Made by a program: the position numbers and the translations under genes. The notes under the pieces are model-generated. The model saw nothing but the letters and a program-made list of their open reading frames with translations, did not search any database and had not been told where the DNA came from. This document shows positions 54,268-64,000 of a stretch of DNA of 64,000 bases, piece by piece. The stretch's first letter is position 1; every line of letters starts with the position of its first letter. This DNA comes from Otatea glauca (Eukaryota; Streptophyta; Magnoliopsida; Poales; Poaceae): positions 1-64,000 of the forward strand of contig JAYEVK010000407.1 of the NCBI GenBank assembly GCA_036346275.1, given 5' to 3'.

Positions 54268-54465
54268 TTCGAGGATATGTGGTTCGGACAAGTTGAAGTG
54301 TTGTACAACTCAGAGAAAATTTGGCGACATCTCTCGCTGTTCTCCGGATACACGTCTCGACAACCTGTCGAGAGGGTGTGTATCCGGAGAACACCAGGAG
54401 ACACTACGAAACCTACTCGTGAGTTGTACAACACTCAGAACTTGCTCGAACCACATATGCTCGAA
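54268..54465. other. About 200-nt foldback upstream of the tnpA-like start
   Basis: Two arms of about 95 bases face each other around a 3-5 base loop near 54363. Paired blocks from outside in: TTCGAGGATATGTGGTTCG with CGAACCACATATGCTCGAA, AAGTGTTGTACAACTC with GAGTTGTACAACACT, and GTTCTCCGGATACAC with GTGTATCCGGAGAAC, then GTCTCGACA with TGTCGAGAG. There is no ORF. It lies between a likely 5' donor (55127) and the ATG at 54018, so in a probable 5' intron. A homologous foldback is in the small CACTA at 47874-48084. Confidence 0.85.
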
Positions 54466-55089
54466 CATCAAAATCGTGGACAATTCGAGGCGCTTGCTTA
54501 TAAATATGTTATTAGGCATATTTATAAATAAGCACTCTCGAGCAGGAGACGAGGTTACATAACCTAAACTCTAACATATCTTTGAGATGAAAAAGAAAAA
54601 TAATATGCAATTATTAGAATACAGATCATAGCAATGAGTAAGAAAGACTAACCAAGCAAAATCTTGCACAAATAATGTCTACAGAATTCTAGTTATATAA
54701 TGGTAAGGTCAAGCATAGTTGGGAGTCATGAAGAATTATGTTTTCTATAGTATATAGTCCATTCAACAATCAGTAAATACATAAACCTATCCAATATCAT
54801 ATTAAGCTACCAAGCTACTACATCTTGTGCAAAAGCATACTGCTCGACTGTTTTGTTGTGTGTTGGTCCCATTTCCATTCAATACAAAATTATCTTGCAG
54901 TATACCATGTATTATTCATTTCTAATTTTGATTATATAATGGGTTCAAGAAATTTCCTTCTAAGCTAAAAGTGTTAAACTATACATAACATCTTCCTTAG
55001 CAAGTAGAACAACCTTTGCTTTTCATTTCTGTTTCTCAATTTGAAATCAAAGCAAGATCAGAGAATATATTGCACGGGCGATTAAGCGG

Positions 55090-55600
55090 CTTTGTTCGGC
55101 AAAAATTTGGTGACAGCATGTGTTTACCTCGGCGTCGAGCGAAGAAGGCGGCGTGAAGTGCGTCAGGCGAAGGGGTGGCGTCGGGTCGGAGGGGTGACGT
55201 CAGCGGAGGGGTCGGCGTGGGGCTGCGTTAGGCGGAGGGGTCGGCGTGGGGGGGCGTCGGGCGGAGGGGTGGCGTCGGCGAGGCGTCCGCGTGGGGCTGC
55301 GTCGGGCGGAGGGTGGCGTCGAGGCGGAGGGTCGTCGGCTGGTGGAGGGGTGGCGTGGGGCGGAGGCGGCGTGGGGTGGAGTGGGGCGAGGGGCGGCGTG
55401 GGGCGGAGGCGTGGGGTGGAGTGGGAGCGGAGGGTGGCGTCGGGGCTGGGTGAGGCGGCGTGGGGGGCGTTAGGTGAGGCAGCGTGGGGTCGTCGGTGTG
55501 GTGGGGAGTCGGGGCGGTGGGGTGGTCGGGGCGGCGTGGCGGTGGGCTAGGGTTAGGAGCGTCGGGGCAGCGAGGCAATGGTTAGGAGCGTGGGAGGCAC
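55090..55600. repeat. G-rich minisatellite, probable 5' noncoding exon
   Basis: Irregular repeats of GGCGTCGGGCGGAGGGGT and GGCGTGGGG, strongly purine-biased on the plus strand. On the minus strand the block ends GGCGTCGAG-complement and a donor GAG|GTAAAC at 55128/55127, so it could be the first, untranslated exon of the tnpA-like gene. The long ORFs in it on both strands follow from the repeat and carry no domain. Confidence 0.5.
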
Positions 55601-55639
55601 GGGAATAAAATGAGGCTGCGCGCCAAAGTTCCACCGTTA

Positions 55640-57185
55640 GGCATTAGCCAAAAAAAAGCATTACTGTCGGTTTTTAACAAAAACCGAAACAAATAATACT
55701 GTCACTATCGGTTTTTGAATAAAACCGACACAACTAAATGCATTCCACTGTTAGTTTAGCAAAGAAATTAACATTACTATCGGTTTTTTCACAAACCCGA
55801 CACAGATAAGATAATATCACTATTGGATGTTTTAAAAAACCGACACATATAATTGCATTCTACTGTTAGGCATTTGCAAAAAAATTAGTGTTACTATCGG
55901 TTTTTTTAAAAAAACCGACAGAAATAAATTACTATCACTATCGGGTTTTTTTAAAAACCGACACAACTAATTACATTCCACTGTTAGGTATTTGCACAAA
56001 AAATTATTACTATCGATTTTTTTAAAAAAAACCGACACAAAAAAATTTCACTATCGGGTTTTTTCAAAAAGCATACGAGATAATTACATTCCACTGTTAG
56101 GCATTAGCAAAAAATTAGTATTACTATCGGTTTTTTTAACAAAACCGACACAAATAATACTTTATCACTATCGGGTTTCTTTGAAAAACCGACACAGATA
56201 GTTGAATTCCACTGTTAGGCATTTGCAAAAAAAAATTAGTATTACTATCGGTTGTTTAACAAAACTGACACTAATAATTAGTATTACTATCGGCTTTTTA
56301 TAAACCGACACGTATAATTGCATTCCTTTGTTAGGCATTTTTCAAAAAAAATTAGTATTACTATCGGTTTTTTTCTCAAAAACCGACACAGATACTTGCA
56401 TTCCACTGTCAGGCATTTTCAAAAAAAATTAGTATTACTATCGGTTTTTTTCTAAAAAACCGACACAGATAAGTATATATCACTATCGCGTTTTTTGAAA
56501 AACCGACACAGATAATTGCATTCCACTGTTATGCATTTTCAAAAAAAATTAGTATTACTATCGGTTTTTTTCAAAAAACCGACATAGATAATTGCATTCC
56601 ACGGTCAGGCATTTTTAAAAAAATTAGTATTACTATCGGTTTTTTTAACAAAACCGACACAAATAAGGATATATCACTATCGCGTTTTTTTAAAAACCGA
56701 CACAGATAATTGCATTCCACTGTTAGGCATTTTCAAAAAAAATTATTATTACTATCGGTTTTTTTCTATAAAACCGACACAGATAATTGCATTCCACTGT
56801 CAGGCTTTTTCAAAAAAATTAGTATTACTATCGGTTTTTTTAACAAAACCGACACAACTAATCATTATCACTATCGGTTTTCTTTGAAAAACCGACAGAG
56901 ATAAGTGCATTCCACTGTTAGGCATTTGCACAAAAAAAATAGTCTTACTATCGGTTTTTTCTAAAAAACCGACACAAATAATACTATATCATTATCGGGT
57001 TTTTTGAAAAACCGATACAGACAATTGCATTCCACTGTTAAGCATTAGCAAAAAAAATTAGTATTACTATCGGTTTTTGGGAAAAAAAACCGACACAAAT
57101 AATATAATATATCACTATCGGGTTTTAAAAAAAACGACACAAATTAGCATATCACTATCGGGTTTTAAAAAACCGACACAATTGT
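55640..57185. repeat. Hairpin tandem array, about 13 units of ~80-118 bp
   Basis: Each unit contains GCATTCCACTGTTAGGCATT, then TTAGTATTACTATCGG, a T-run, a short gap, an A-run and CCGACACAGATAA. The part CGGTTTTTTNNNAAAAAACCG is a palindrome, often twice per unit. Landmarks CATTC(C/T)A lie near 55741, 55856, 55974, 56087, 56203, 56313, 56398, 56518, 56595, 56712, 56790, 56900 and 57017. It looks like CACTA subterminal repeats, but sits between the two genes and has a motif different from that at 50.0-50.6 kb. Confidence 0.88.
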
Positions 57186-57189
57186 AGTT

Positions 57190-57645
57190 CATTTGCACTA
57201 TTTGTTTTCGGACAAACCATCAAGTCGAATTTCTTTGAAATATGTGATGAAAGAGTAAAACGGCCATAAATTTTGCAAATATAATTGTAAAATTTTGAAA
57301 TTTTGCAGGAATATACCTTGTGATACTACAAGTCTTCTCCAAAAGGATTTTGGCAAAAAGAGTTGGCATTCAAAAAGAAGCCCAAATTTTCTTTGTCCAC
57401 ATGTTACTTCCTCAAAGAGTAGAAAAGTCAAATGTTTTTCAAATAAAGTTCAAGTATTTTGAAAATTTTGAAATGATTTGATGTAAAATGCCTTCTTTTC
57501 TTGCAATCAATTCACAAAAATTGTGAAAGTTTCATACGTACACATAACCTTAATTTGAAACACGAAACTACATTTATGTACAATACAAATATTTCAAACA
57601 CATAGCAAGCGATACATTGGCGTACTCCTTTTATTTACAATACAA
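57190..57645. other. Spacer after tnp2
   Basis: AT-rich DNA between the hairpin array and the 3' end of tnp2. A 77-codon minus-strand ORF (57198-57431) is Phe/Leu-rich and unlike any family I know. Confidence 0.4.
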
Positions 57646-57649
57646 CCCT

Positions 57650-58235
57650 TCTTGATGATCTACACGTATGTAATTTCTTCCATGTGTGTCGTCGTTCTGC
57701 TAAGAAAGGCCCCATACGCAAGCGGAGGTATTTCATCAAATTGGTCGTACTCTTCTTCATCTACGATATTTTCAACACCAACGATCCGCGCTTGCCACAA
57801 AGGGCGGCGTGCAATCTCGGATTGGCGGATCACGCACGTAGAAGACTTGATTTGCTTGCCGCAAGGATGAATGGATCTTCTTTGTAGGCGACTGCTGTTT
57901 AGATCCACAAGGTAAAACCTCTCTTGTCGACCTTCACTCCATGTGGAAATCCCACCCACTTACATCGGAACAATGGAATTTGGTATATTCCGTGTCGAGC
58001 TCCCAAATTTCTTGATCACCCGTAGTAAGAGTTCATTGCCATTGAGGATCCTCCTTTGAGTGATGTTCATCGGCCAAAGCATCTATGCTTACACCATCTG
58101 TTTTGAAAGATACTATTCCCATCGACTTTCGATTGTAAAGGTGTACCCATTAATATCGTACCCTGCCATGTGCGTACATTAAATCTAGGTCCTTGACCAA
58201 CCATTTGATAGTCTCACTAATGAGACCTCCGCCTT
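57650..58235 (-). pseudogene. tnp2: DUF4216 domain at the tnp2 C-terminus, frameshifted
   Basis: DUF4216 is the usual C-terminal domain of plant CACTA Tnp2 proteins; its role is unknown. The minus strand reads GPRFNVRTWQGYDINGYTFT (about 58180-58130) and, further on in other frames, IPLFRCKWVGFPHGVKV-type text near 57970-57930, then ARIVGVENIVDEEEYDQFDE (about 57745-57800). The frame changes at least twice, so the end of the protein is lost. Confidence 0.75.
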
Positions 58236-60540
58236 TTGTTTGAACCATGTGAGAAATCTATCGTTGTGTTCTCGCATTATGGAAAGCTCATCCATATGTG
58301 GATTCTCTCCCGTAATATCGACTTGTCTTGCTCGATGTACCCCGCAACTTCTGCGCTATTACGCAAGATCGGATCGCTTTGCAATACATATCAAACCGTG
58401 GCCTCGTTAGTTTCGACCCCACGGTTCCTTTGCCAACAACTCGCCCTCGTGGCGAGATAGAGAACACCGATTGCTTGTCTTTTCCGAGATAGTCCACACA
58501 AAACTCAATAACCTCTTGATCCATAACCTTCCACAATACTACCCTCGGGCTTGACCGATTCCTTACGTAGGACTTTAATATACCCATGTACCTCTCAAAC
58601 GGATACATGTAACGTAAGAAAGCGGGTTCACATATCTTAATCTCTCTAACAAGGTGAACAACAAGGTGGACCATGATGTCGAAGAATGACGGTGGGAAAT
58701 GCATCTCAAGCTGACATAAAGTCTGCACCACCTCACTTTGCAAGTTGTCTAGCATGTCGGGGTCAATAACTTTGCAGGAGATCGCATTGAAGAAGTAACA
58801 CAGCTTCATGATTGCAAACCTGACATCCTCTGGCAGAATATTTCTTATTGCAACTGGGAGCATTTGGGTCATCAAGACATGGCAGTCGTGGGACTTCATG
58901 CCTAGCAACTTCAAATCATCCAAGGACACAAGCTTCTTAATGTTGCGGAGTAGCGGATGGAACTTTAATACCTTGGAGACATTTGCAAAGGTCCTCTTTC
59001 TCCTTCTTGGACAGGGTGTAGCATGCAGCGGGGATGTACGGACCTTTTCCATCCTCCTCAATCACCGCAAGCCTGGGCCTGATTCCCATGTAGGCCATGT
59101 CGCGACGAGCATTCACACCATCCTTTGTCTTTCCAGGTATGTTCAGCAGGATGCCAACCAAATTGTCGCAGACATTCTTCTCAACGTGCATGACATCAAT
59201 ACAATGCCGGACATCTAACTCCTTCCAGTACGGTAAGTCCCAAAATATTGACCTCTTCTTCCAAATGGTCCTAGAACGAACAGATTTACGGCTCTTTCCG
59301 TACTGAACATCGATATCCTCTACACGTGAATATACTTGCCTACCACTCATAGGCTGCGGTGCCGAACGAACTTCCCTCTTCCCATCAAATTTGTCATCCA
59401 TCTTACGGTATCGATGACTTCGAGGTAGAAACCTATGGTGACCCATATACACAGTTTTCTTGGAATTTGGTAGCCATAGGCTCTCGGTCTCCTCTTCACA
59501 AATAGGACACGCTTTTGCTCCTTTCGTATTGTAGCCTGCCAAATTTCCAAGAGCCGGGAAATCATTTATGGTGCAAAATACCATAGCCCGTAGGGTGAAA
59601 TGCTTTCTTCTGTACGCATCCCTCACAATGACCCCGTCATTTCACAATTTTACCAAATCCTCGATCAGTGGAGCGAGGTACACATCAATATCATTTCCCA
59701 TTTGTTTGGGTCCGAGATTAGCGACATCATGATATACTTACGCTTCATGCACAACCAAGGAGGAGGTTGTAGATGCACAATGAGCGGCCACGTCTTTGTG
59801 ACATTGCTCATGTTACCAAGCGGATTCATTCCATCGATTACTCAACCCAAATCTTATGTTCCTCATTTGGCACCAAACTCCTCATGTTTCTAATCGATGT
59901 TTCTCCATTGAGCCGAATCGGCAGGTGTCTCGACTTTCCATCTTCCTTTCGAGACTCATAATGCCAACACAACAATTACGCCTCTCTAGGATTTGCAAAC
60001 AACCTCTCCAGACGGGAATGATGGGCAAGTACCACAATACCTTGGCGGTGCACCTTTAGTGACCTCTTCTTTATCGTTTCCTCGGCTCTTACGCTTCTTG
60101 TCATTACGCTTCTCCTTTTGTTTGTACGGGGCACACGCAAACCGGACAAGCGTGTAGCTCTGATGTGCGTTACGGTACAAGATGCAATCATTCGGACATG
60201 CATGTATCCTTTCTATTTCCATTCCCATGGGACATAGTAGCTTCTTCGCTTCATAAATGCTTGTTGGCAACTCGTTTCCCTCGGAAGCGGATCCGATAGA
60301 AGAACTAGAAGTGCATTGAAACTTGTATCATCCAGCGGTGTTTTGCCTTGATTCGAACAATGCAAGGACCGAACCCAACTTGGTGTATTACGCTTTGCAA
60401 CTTTGTGAGCGAGTGGTTTGGCATCGTCTTCCATCAAGCTTTTAAACTTTTCAAACTCTCTTTCCGTGTAATTACCCTCCACATCCGCAACATTTGCTCC
60501 AAATTCTCCTCCTCAAACATATCGGTGCAACTCATCATCG
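58236..60540 (-). pseudogene. tnp2: CACTA transposase Tnp2, broken
   Basis: Tnp2 is the transposase that cuts CACTA elements out. From the N-terminus: FKSLMEDDAKPLAHKVAKRN (about 60460-60400), then EAKKLLCPMGMEIERIHACP (about 60250-60180), RHLPIRLNGE-type text with stops near 59930, DIDVYLAPLIEDLVKL followed by a stop (near 59642, where Trp is usual), then a long reading 59626-58937 (FTLRAMVFCTINDFPALGNL, KACPICEEET, DVRHCIDVMHVEKNVCDNLV; Transposase_21) and, after a frameshift near 58950, 58930-58288 (LKLLGMKSHDCHVLMTQMLP, FERYMGILKSYVRNR; DUF4218). The N-terminus is cut at 60540 by a Tekay LTR. At least one stop and several frameshifts show it is inactive. Confidence 0.9.
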
Positions 60541-63482
60541 TGTAAGGACCGAATCCATCGATTGAACCCCTTTGTGTTTACCGCACTAGTCCCGGGATCA
60601 ACGCTAGTGCACACAGCTTAACATTGGTACATATCACATCATACACAGCGATAATAGAATAATAGTTCATTTATTGATATAGCTAAATGTATGATCTTAT
60701 GACCAACTTACATTATTAAGCCACAGGCAAGGCGAGGATATGAACTAATAATTAAGCGGCGGAAAGTAGAAGCGTAGATAGCTCATCGGTTCACCACAGG
60801 CAACCAACAAGGCTCGGACCCTAATGACTCGTGTCTTCTTGGACCTCATCTTCCAACACAGTGTAGATTCTTCAGCTGTTGATTATTGTTGTTTGGCAAG
60901 GGTGAGTACTTAAAGCACTCAACAAGTTGTGCCTGAGAATGCGATTCTATTTATCTATATGTAAGGCTTATTCCAAAGGATAGGCTATCATGGCTATTTT
61001 GCAATAAGCAGCATTTATGCACAAATACAATAATAGATTGTAAAGAATGTAAAACGAATAGCAATAATAAATAAATTCAGTATTTCTCAAGTAAACCAAG
61101 TTTCCAATCCTAAGTCAAATTTCATCTTCCATATGGCCTTCCGCCATCCCAACCATGTTGTCCAATTAATTAAGCTAACCCTTAACTGTAATTCCCGAGC
61201 ATTGCTCAATACCGCGAACACGGCTATCGAATAGTTTCACACTCTGCAGAGGTTATGCACTTTACCCACGTGATACAACCAAACACCACAAAGGCGAGAG
61301 ATTATAACAAAGCCTTTACAATGCTCTATCTTAACCCGGTACTACCCGCTAAGGTTTCAACACTGGCGGGTCTGTAAACCACATCCAGGGCCCCCCTCTT
61401 GCGCCATGTGAATTACACCCTGACCCGGGAACTCACACCGACCACGATAGTATCAACATTAAGACATTGCAAATTACTTAGCTAGGCTGGCCCATACCAG
61501 ACATGTGGTTGCATGATTGACTCAGGTCAAAGGCTTGCAAGGTTAAGTCCTTAGTGTGATCAAGGCAAGACTTCCACATACCATCTGCCCATCGGGCCCA
61601 CCTTGGCCTCCTCGCCCCTTGCCACTTGCCCCAATCTAAGTGATTATCACCCAGTTGATTACCAAGCACCACGTGCCATCAACAATTCAACATCGTTGCG
61701 TGACATGACTCGCCACAACAACTCAATCTCATCGTGTGATCCCACATGACACACAAGTTCATAACATTGTTCCATATTCCATTAATCAAGATTAATTATC
61801 AATGGTGATGACACATGTGATGACGTGGCATGGCTAAGCAACTAATACGAACTAAACCTCCAATGTTGATTATAATTATTAACCAACTATATTAAACCAA
61901 TCTAGGGTGACAATGGATCATGGCATACAATGACAAGGTAGGGTATAGACCAATCGGTATTTTAGCTAAGCCCAAACTAATTTGAAACAGTTGTATAATT
62001 GAATTATATGCAATAGTGTAAATCAAACATAGCAATTTTACAACATGGGTTCAACATGATCAAAGCACAACTTGCCTTAGAATAGGTCCTGATCTTGATC
62101 TGAAGTTTGCTCTTGAGTTGCTGGATCTTCCTCGGCGTCGCACAATTCAACGTCTACGCGTACCGAAGAAGAAAAGCAAATAAATACCAAAACAGAGAGC
62201 AATTGAACTCCAAAAATCAGTTAAAATTCACCATTAAATAGATCTCAATTTTACAAATTTTTAGAAACTGGAATCACTCAAATCCGAGTTACGATGCAAA
62301 GATATAGCCTTTTGAAGTTTGAAATAAATACTGAAATCAGAAAATCAAAAAATACGAAATTATCAGATTTATTTTTATACTGAAAAACTGGTTTATGACG
62401 TCAGCGTGACATCAGCATGACGCAGCGCTGGACCGGACCAATCAGAAGCCGACGCGTGTCCCGGTCCATGGACTCGGTCCACGAGACCACCCTCGGTCCA
62501 CCGCGAGAGAGCGGTGCCACGGCGCCTCATTTCTTTGAGCCCGACAGCGGCGGCGCCGATTGGTTGCGGCGGCGGCGCAATCTGGTGCACCCAGATTCCA
62601 TCGGACAGCTGCCGATCGATGCACACGCGGCAAGATCACGAGCACTGGTTTTAGATCTAACGGACGGCGATTAAAGCGGGTTTTATAGCTCACCGAGGAC
62701 ACGCGGCTGTGTCGAGGCGTCGGCGAAGATCCAGCGGACCAGAGCTTTTCCACTGCTAATGGCGTCGCCTGAGACCAAAATCTGCCGGCGATGAAGGCAG
62801 CGATACTCGCGAGGCGCTCCGGCGAGTTCGGGCGTCGAGACCTTGCGCTTCTGCTGCGGCGAGCGAGGACTCAACGCACTCCGTCAGAGCCTTAAATAGG
62901 CTCACGAGAGGCGTGCGGCGGCGGACACGGACTCGAGTCCGTCGGAGGCTCACGGCGCGCGGCGGCGGAAGAGTCCGAAAGCGGAGGCGACGAGCGTCTC
63001 GGCGTCTGCGCGTGTCGCGAATCCCCGATCACGATCCGAACTCCTCTGGCGCGCCAATCGAACCGAAGAAATGCGATCGGACGGTGCGGAATTAGGGTTT
63101 ACTCTGAATGGTGGCTGGGGGCGCGGGCTTACTGGGCCGCCGCATGAGTTGTGGGCGGCCCGACAACTATTCGTTGGCTTTTTAAAGGATTTTACATTTA
63201 AAATAATTCGAAATTCATTTAATTTGTTTTAGGCAATAAAATAATCGGAAAAATCCAAGAAAATTCTCAAAAATACTTTGAGACATTACGGACTCAAATA
63301 AAATATTTTTGGCAAAACTTTATTTTAACTTTGCATGATTTAAATAGATTTGAATGAAAAGCAATAAACTTGCAATAAGATTTAATTCAATAAATCGAGA
63401 AAAATCCAAATAATTTCGAGAAAATCACAAATGCACTTTTAAACAATAAAAACTTAATTAAGCCAAATTTTGGGATGTTACA
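60541..63482 (-). repeat. Tekay-type 3' LTR, complete, 2,942 bp
   Basis: On the minus strand it starts TGTAACATCCCAAAATTTGG at 63482 and ends ATTCGGTCCTTACA at 60541. It follows a polypurine tract and an integrase/chromodomain end on the same strand, so it is the 3' LTR of a retrotransposon whose body lies to the right of the window. The five bases beyond its end are CATCG (60536-60540), the expected TSD half. The last 1,176 bases (60541-61716) match the truncated LTR at 35252-36433. GC-rich promoter DNA lies at 62.4-63.1 kb; ORFs there are chance frames. Confidence 0.92.
62889..62900 (-). promoter_or_regulatory. Probable TATA box of the Tekay LTR
   Basis: The minus strand reads CCTATTTAAGGC, in a GC-rich setting about 590 bases from the LTR start. 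A second candidate, GCTATAAAAC, is at 62680-62690. Confidence 0.4.
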
Positions 63483-63495
63483 AACCTCCCCTTAA
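63483..63495 (-). other. Polypurine tract of the Tekay element
   Basis: The minus strand reads TTAAGGGGAGGTT, directly before the LTR start TGTAACATCC. Confidence 0.8.
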
Positions 63496-64000
63496 TGAAT
63501 CTCGGCAGAGATTGGGGCTAACTAGAGAATAGGTTAGGAATTCGACTTCAAATCTTCTTCTCGCTCCCGGTGGCTTCACTCTCGAATGATTGCTCCACTA
63601 AACTCTGCAAAGCGAATAGTCTTGTTTACGGTCTTGCGCTCCATAACATCCAAAATTACGATCGGTTGCTCTTTATAAGTCAAATCTTCTTGCGGCTCTA
63701 TCGCATCCAGCGGGGTTTGTTCTGTTGGCACTCTGAGACACTTCTTAAGCTGCGACACATGGAATACATCATGCACTCCGCCAAGGATCGAGGCAATTCT
63801 AAGCGATAAGCTACCTCTCCTCGACGGCTCGAGAATCTTGAGCGGACCAACATATCTTGGTGCAAGCTTCCCTTTAACGTGAAATCTTTTAACGCCCTTA
63901 AGAGGGTAACCACGAGATACACATGATCTTACGGTTCAAAACTCAAATCTCGACGACGGTTATCTGCGTAGCTTTTTTGTCTTGGTGTGCTATCTTCAAC
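63496..64000 (-). pseudogene. pol: End of Tekay pol: integrase C-terminus and chromodomain-like tail
   Basis: The minus strand reads KRFHVKGKLAPRYVGP-like text in one frame (about 63900-63850), then HDVFHVSQLKKCLRVPTEQT (63770-63715), DLTYKEQPIVILDVMERK and TIRFAEFSG (to about 63590). This is the end of a chromovirus (Tekay/Del) integrase followed by the start of its chromodomain-like tail. At least two frameshifts are visible, near 63800 and 63600, where the tail (ESEATG-type) moves to another frame. The rest of pol continues past 64000. Confidence 0.88.

Larger units (their letters stand above)
49996..60540 (-). mobile_element. Large coding CACTA transposon, far end outside window
   Basis: The TIR at 49996 reads CACTACTACACAAATATACA with TAC as the three flanking bases. 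Subterminal repeats follow to 50610. Two genes run on the minus strand in the usual CACTA order: tnp2 (60540-57650) and a tnpA-like gene with a C-terminal C48 protease (54018-50855). Between them is a hairpin-repeat array (55640-57180). The other TIR is not in the window because a Tekay retrotransposon begins at 60541 inside or just upstream of the start of tnp2. The broken tnp2 suggests the element cannot move itself. Confidence 0.9.

Noticed and set aside
55092..55578. Long ORFs rich in Arg/Gly (plus) and Pro/Thr (minus)
   Set aside because: They come from a G-rich minisatellite with few stops. The two strands both being open is expected from the repeat.

Overview
This window is intergenic plant DNA, most likely from a grass (Poaceae). 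The evidence is the repeat types: Tat-type and Tekay-type Gypsy LTR retrotransposons, a PF04195-type ('putative gypsy type transposon') gene, Copia elements, CACTA transposons with Tnp2/DUF4218/DUF4216 and TnpA/C48-protease genes, and MITE-like units sitting in (TA)n tracts. I recognise no intact host gene, rRNA or tRNA gene. Almost every base belongs to nested mobile elements, and most coding sequence is broken.

Layout. 1-7.3 kb: a minus-strand Gypsy-like element with a decayed gag, a 27-bp and an 80-bp tandem array, and a decayed PF04195-type gene on the same strand; no reverse transcriptase is visible. 7.4-10.4 kb: degenerate repeats, a tRNA-related SINE-like piece, one exon-like fragment and a hAT-like end. 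10.4-16.25 kb: a 637-bp solo LTR with a perfect 5-bp target duplication (GGTAT), then a related gag-only LTR element. 16.25-46.8 kb: a chain of non-coding elements (two Micron-like units in inverted orientation, a ~366-bp MITE, three large related foldback elements E1, E2 and E3, and a third Micron-like unit), separated only by (TA)n or TATATG-type microsatellites. E1 carries a ~720-bp tandem array and E3 a ~890-bp dimeric foldback array. E2 is split by a Copia-like LTR (23847-37436), which itself contains a Tat Gypsy (25151-35251) and a broken Tekay LTR (35252-36433). E2 is split again by a 3,983-bp solo Tekay-like LTR (37729-41711) with a perfect TSD (AAATC).

46.8-60.5 kb: a minus-strand Copia element. 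A 1,985-bp non-autonomous CACTA (47229-49213, TSD ATG) interrupts its gag, and a large coding CACTA (from 49996, 3-bp flank TAC) interrupts its 5' LTR. On the minus strand the large CACTA has the order tnp2 (broken) - hairpin array - tnpA-like gene ending in a Ulp1/C48 protease domain - subterminal repeats - TIR. At 60541 a Tekay element is inserted; its 2.94-kb 3' LTR and the end of its pol run off the right edge.

Most notable: (1) several different non-coding families that share (TA)n flanks and self-palindromic termini; (2) a ~200-bp foldback shared by both CACTA elements, placed in the probable 5' intron of the tnpA-like gene; (3) a C48 protease domain whose coding exons and splice sites look intact beside a broken tnp2; (4) paired PF04195-type genes, one sense and one antisense to their host retroelements.
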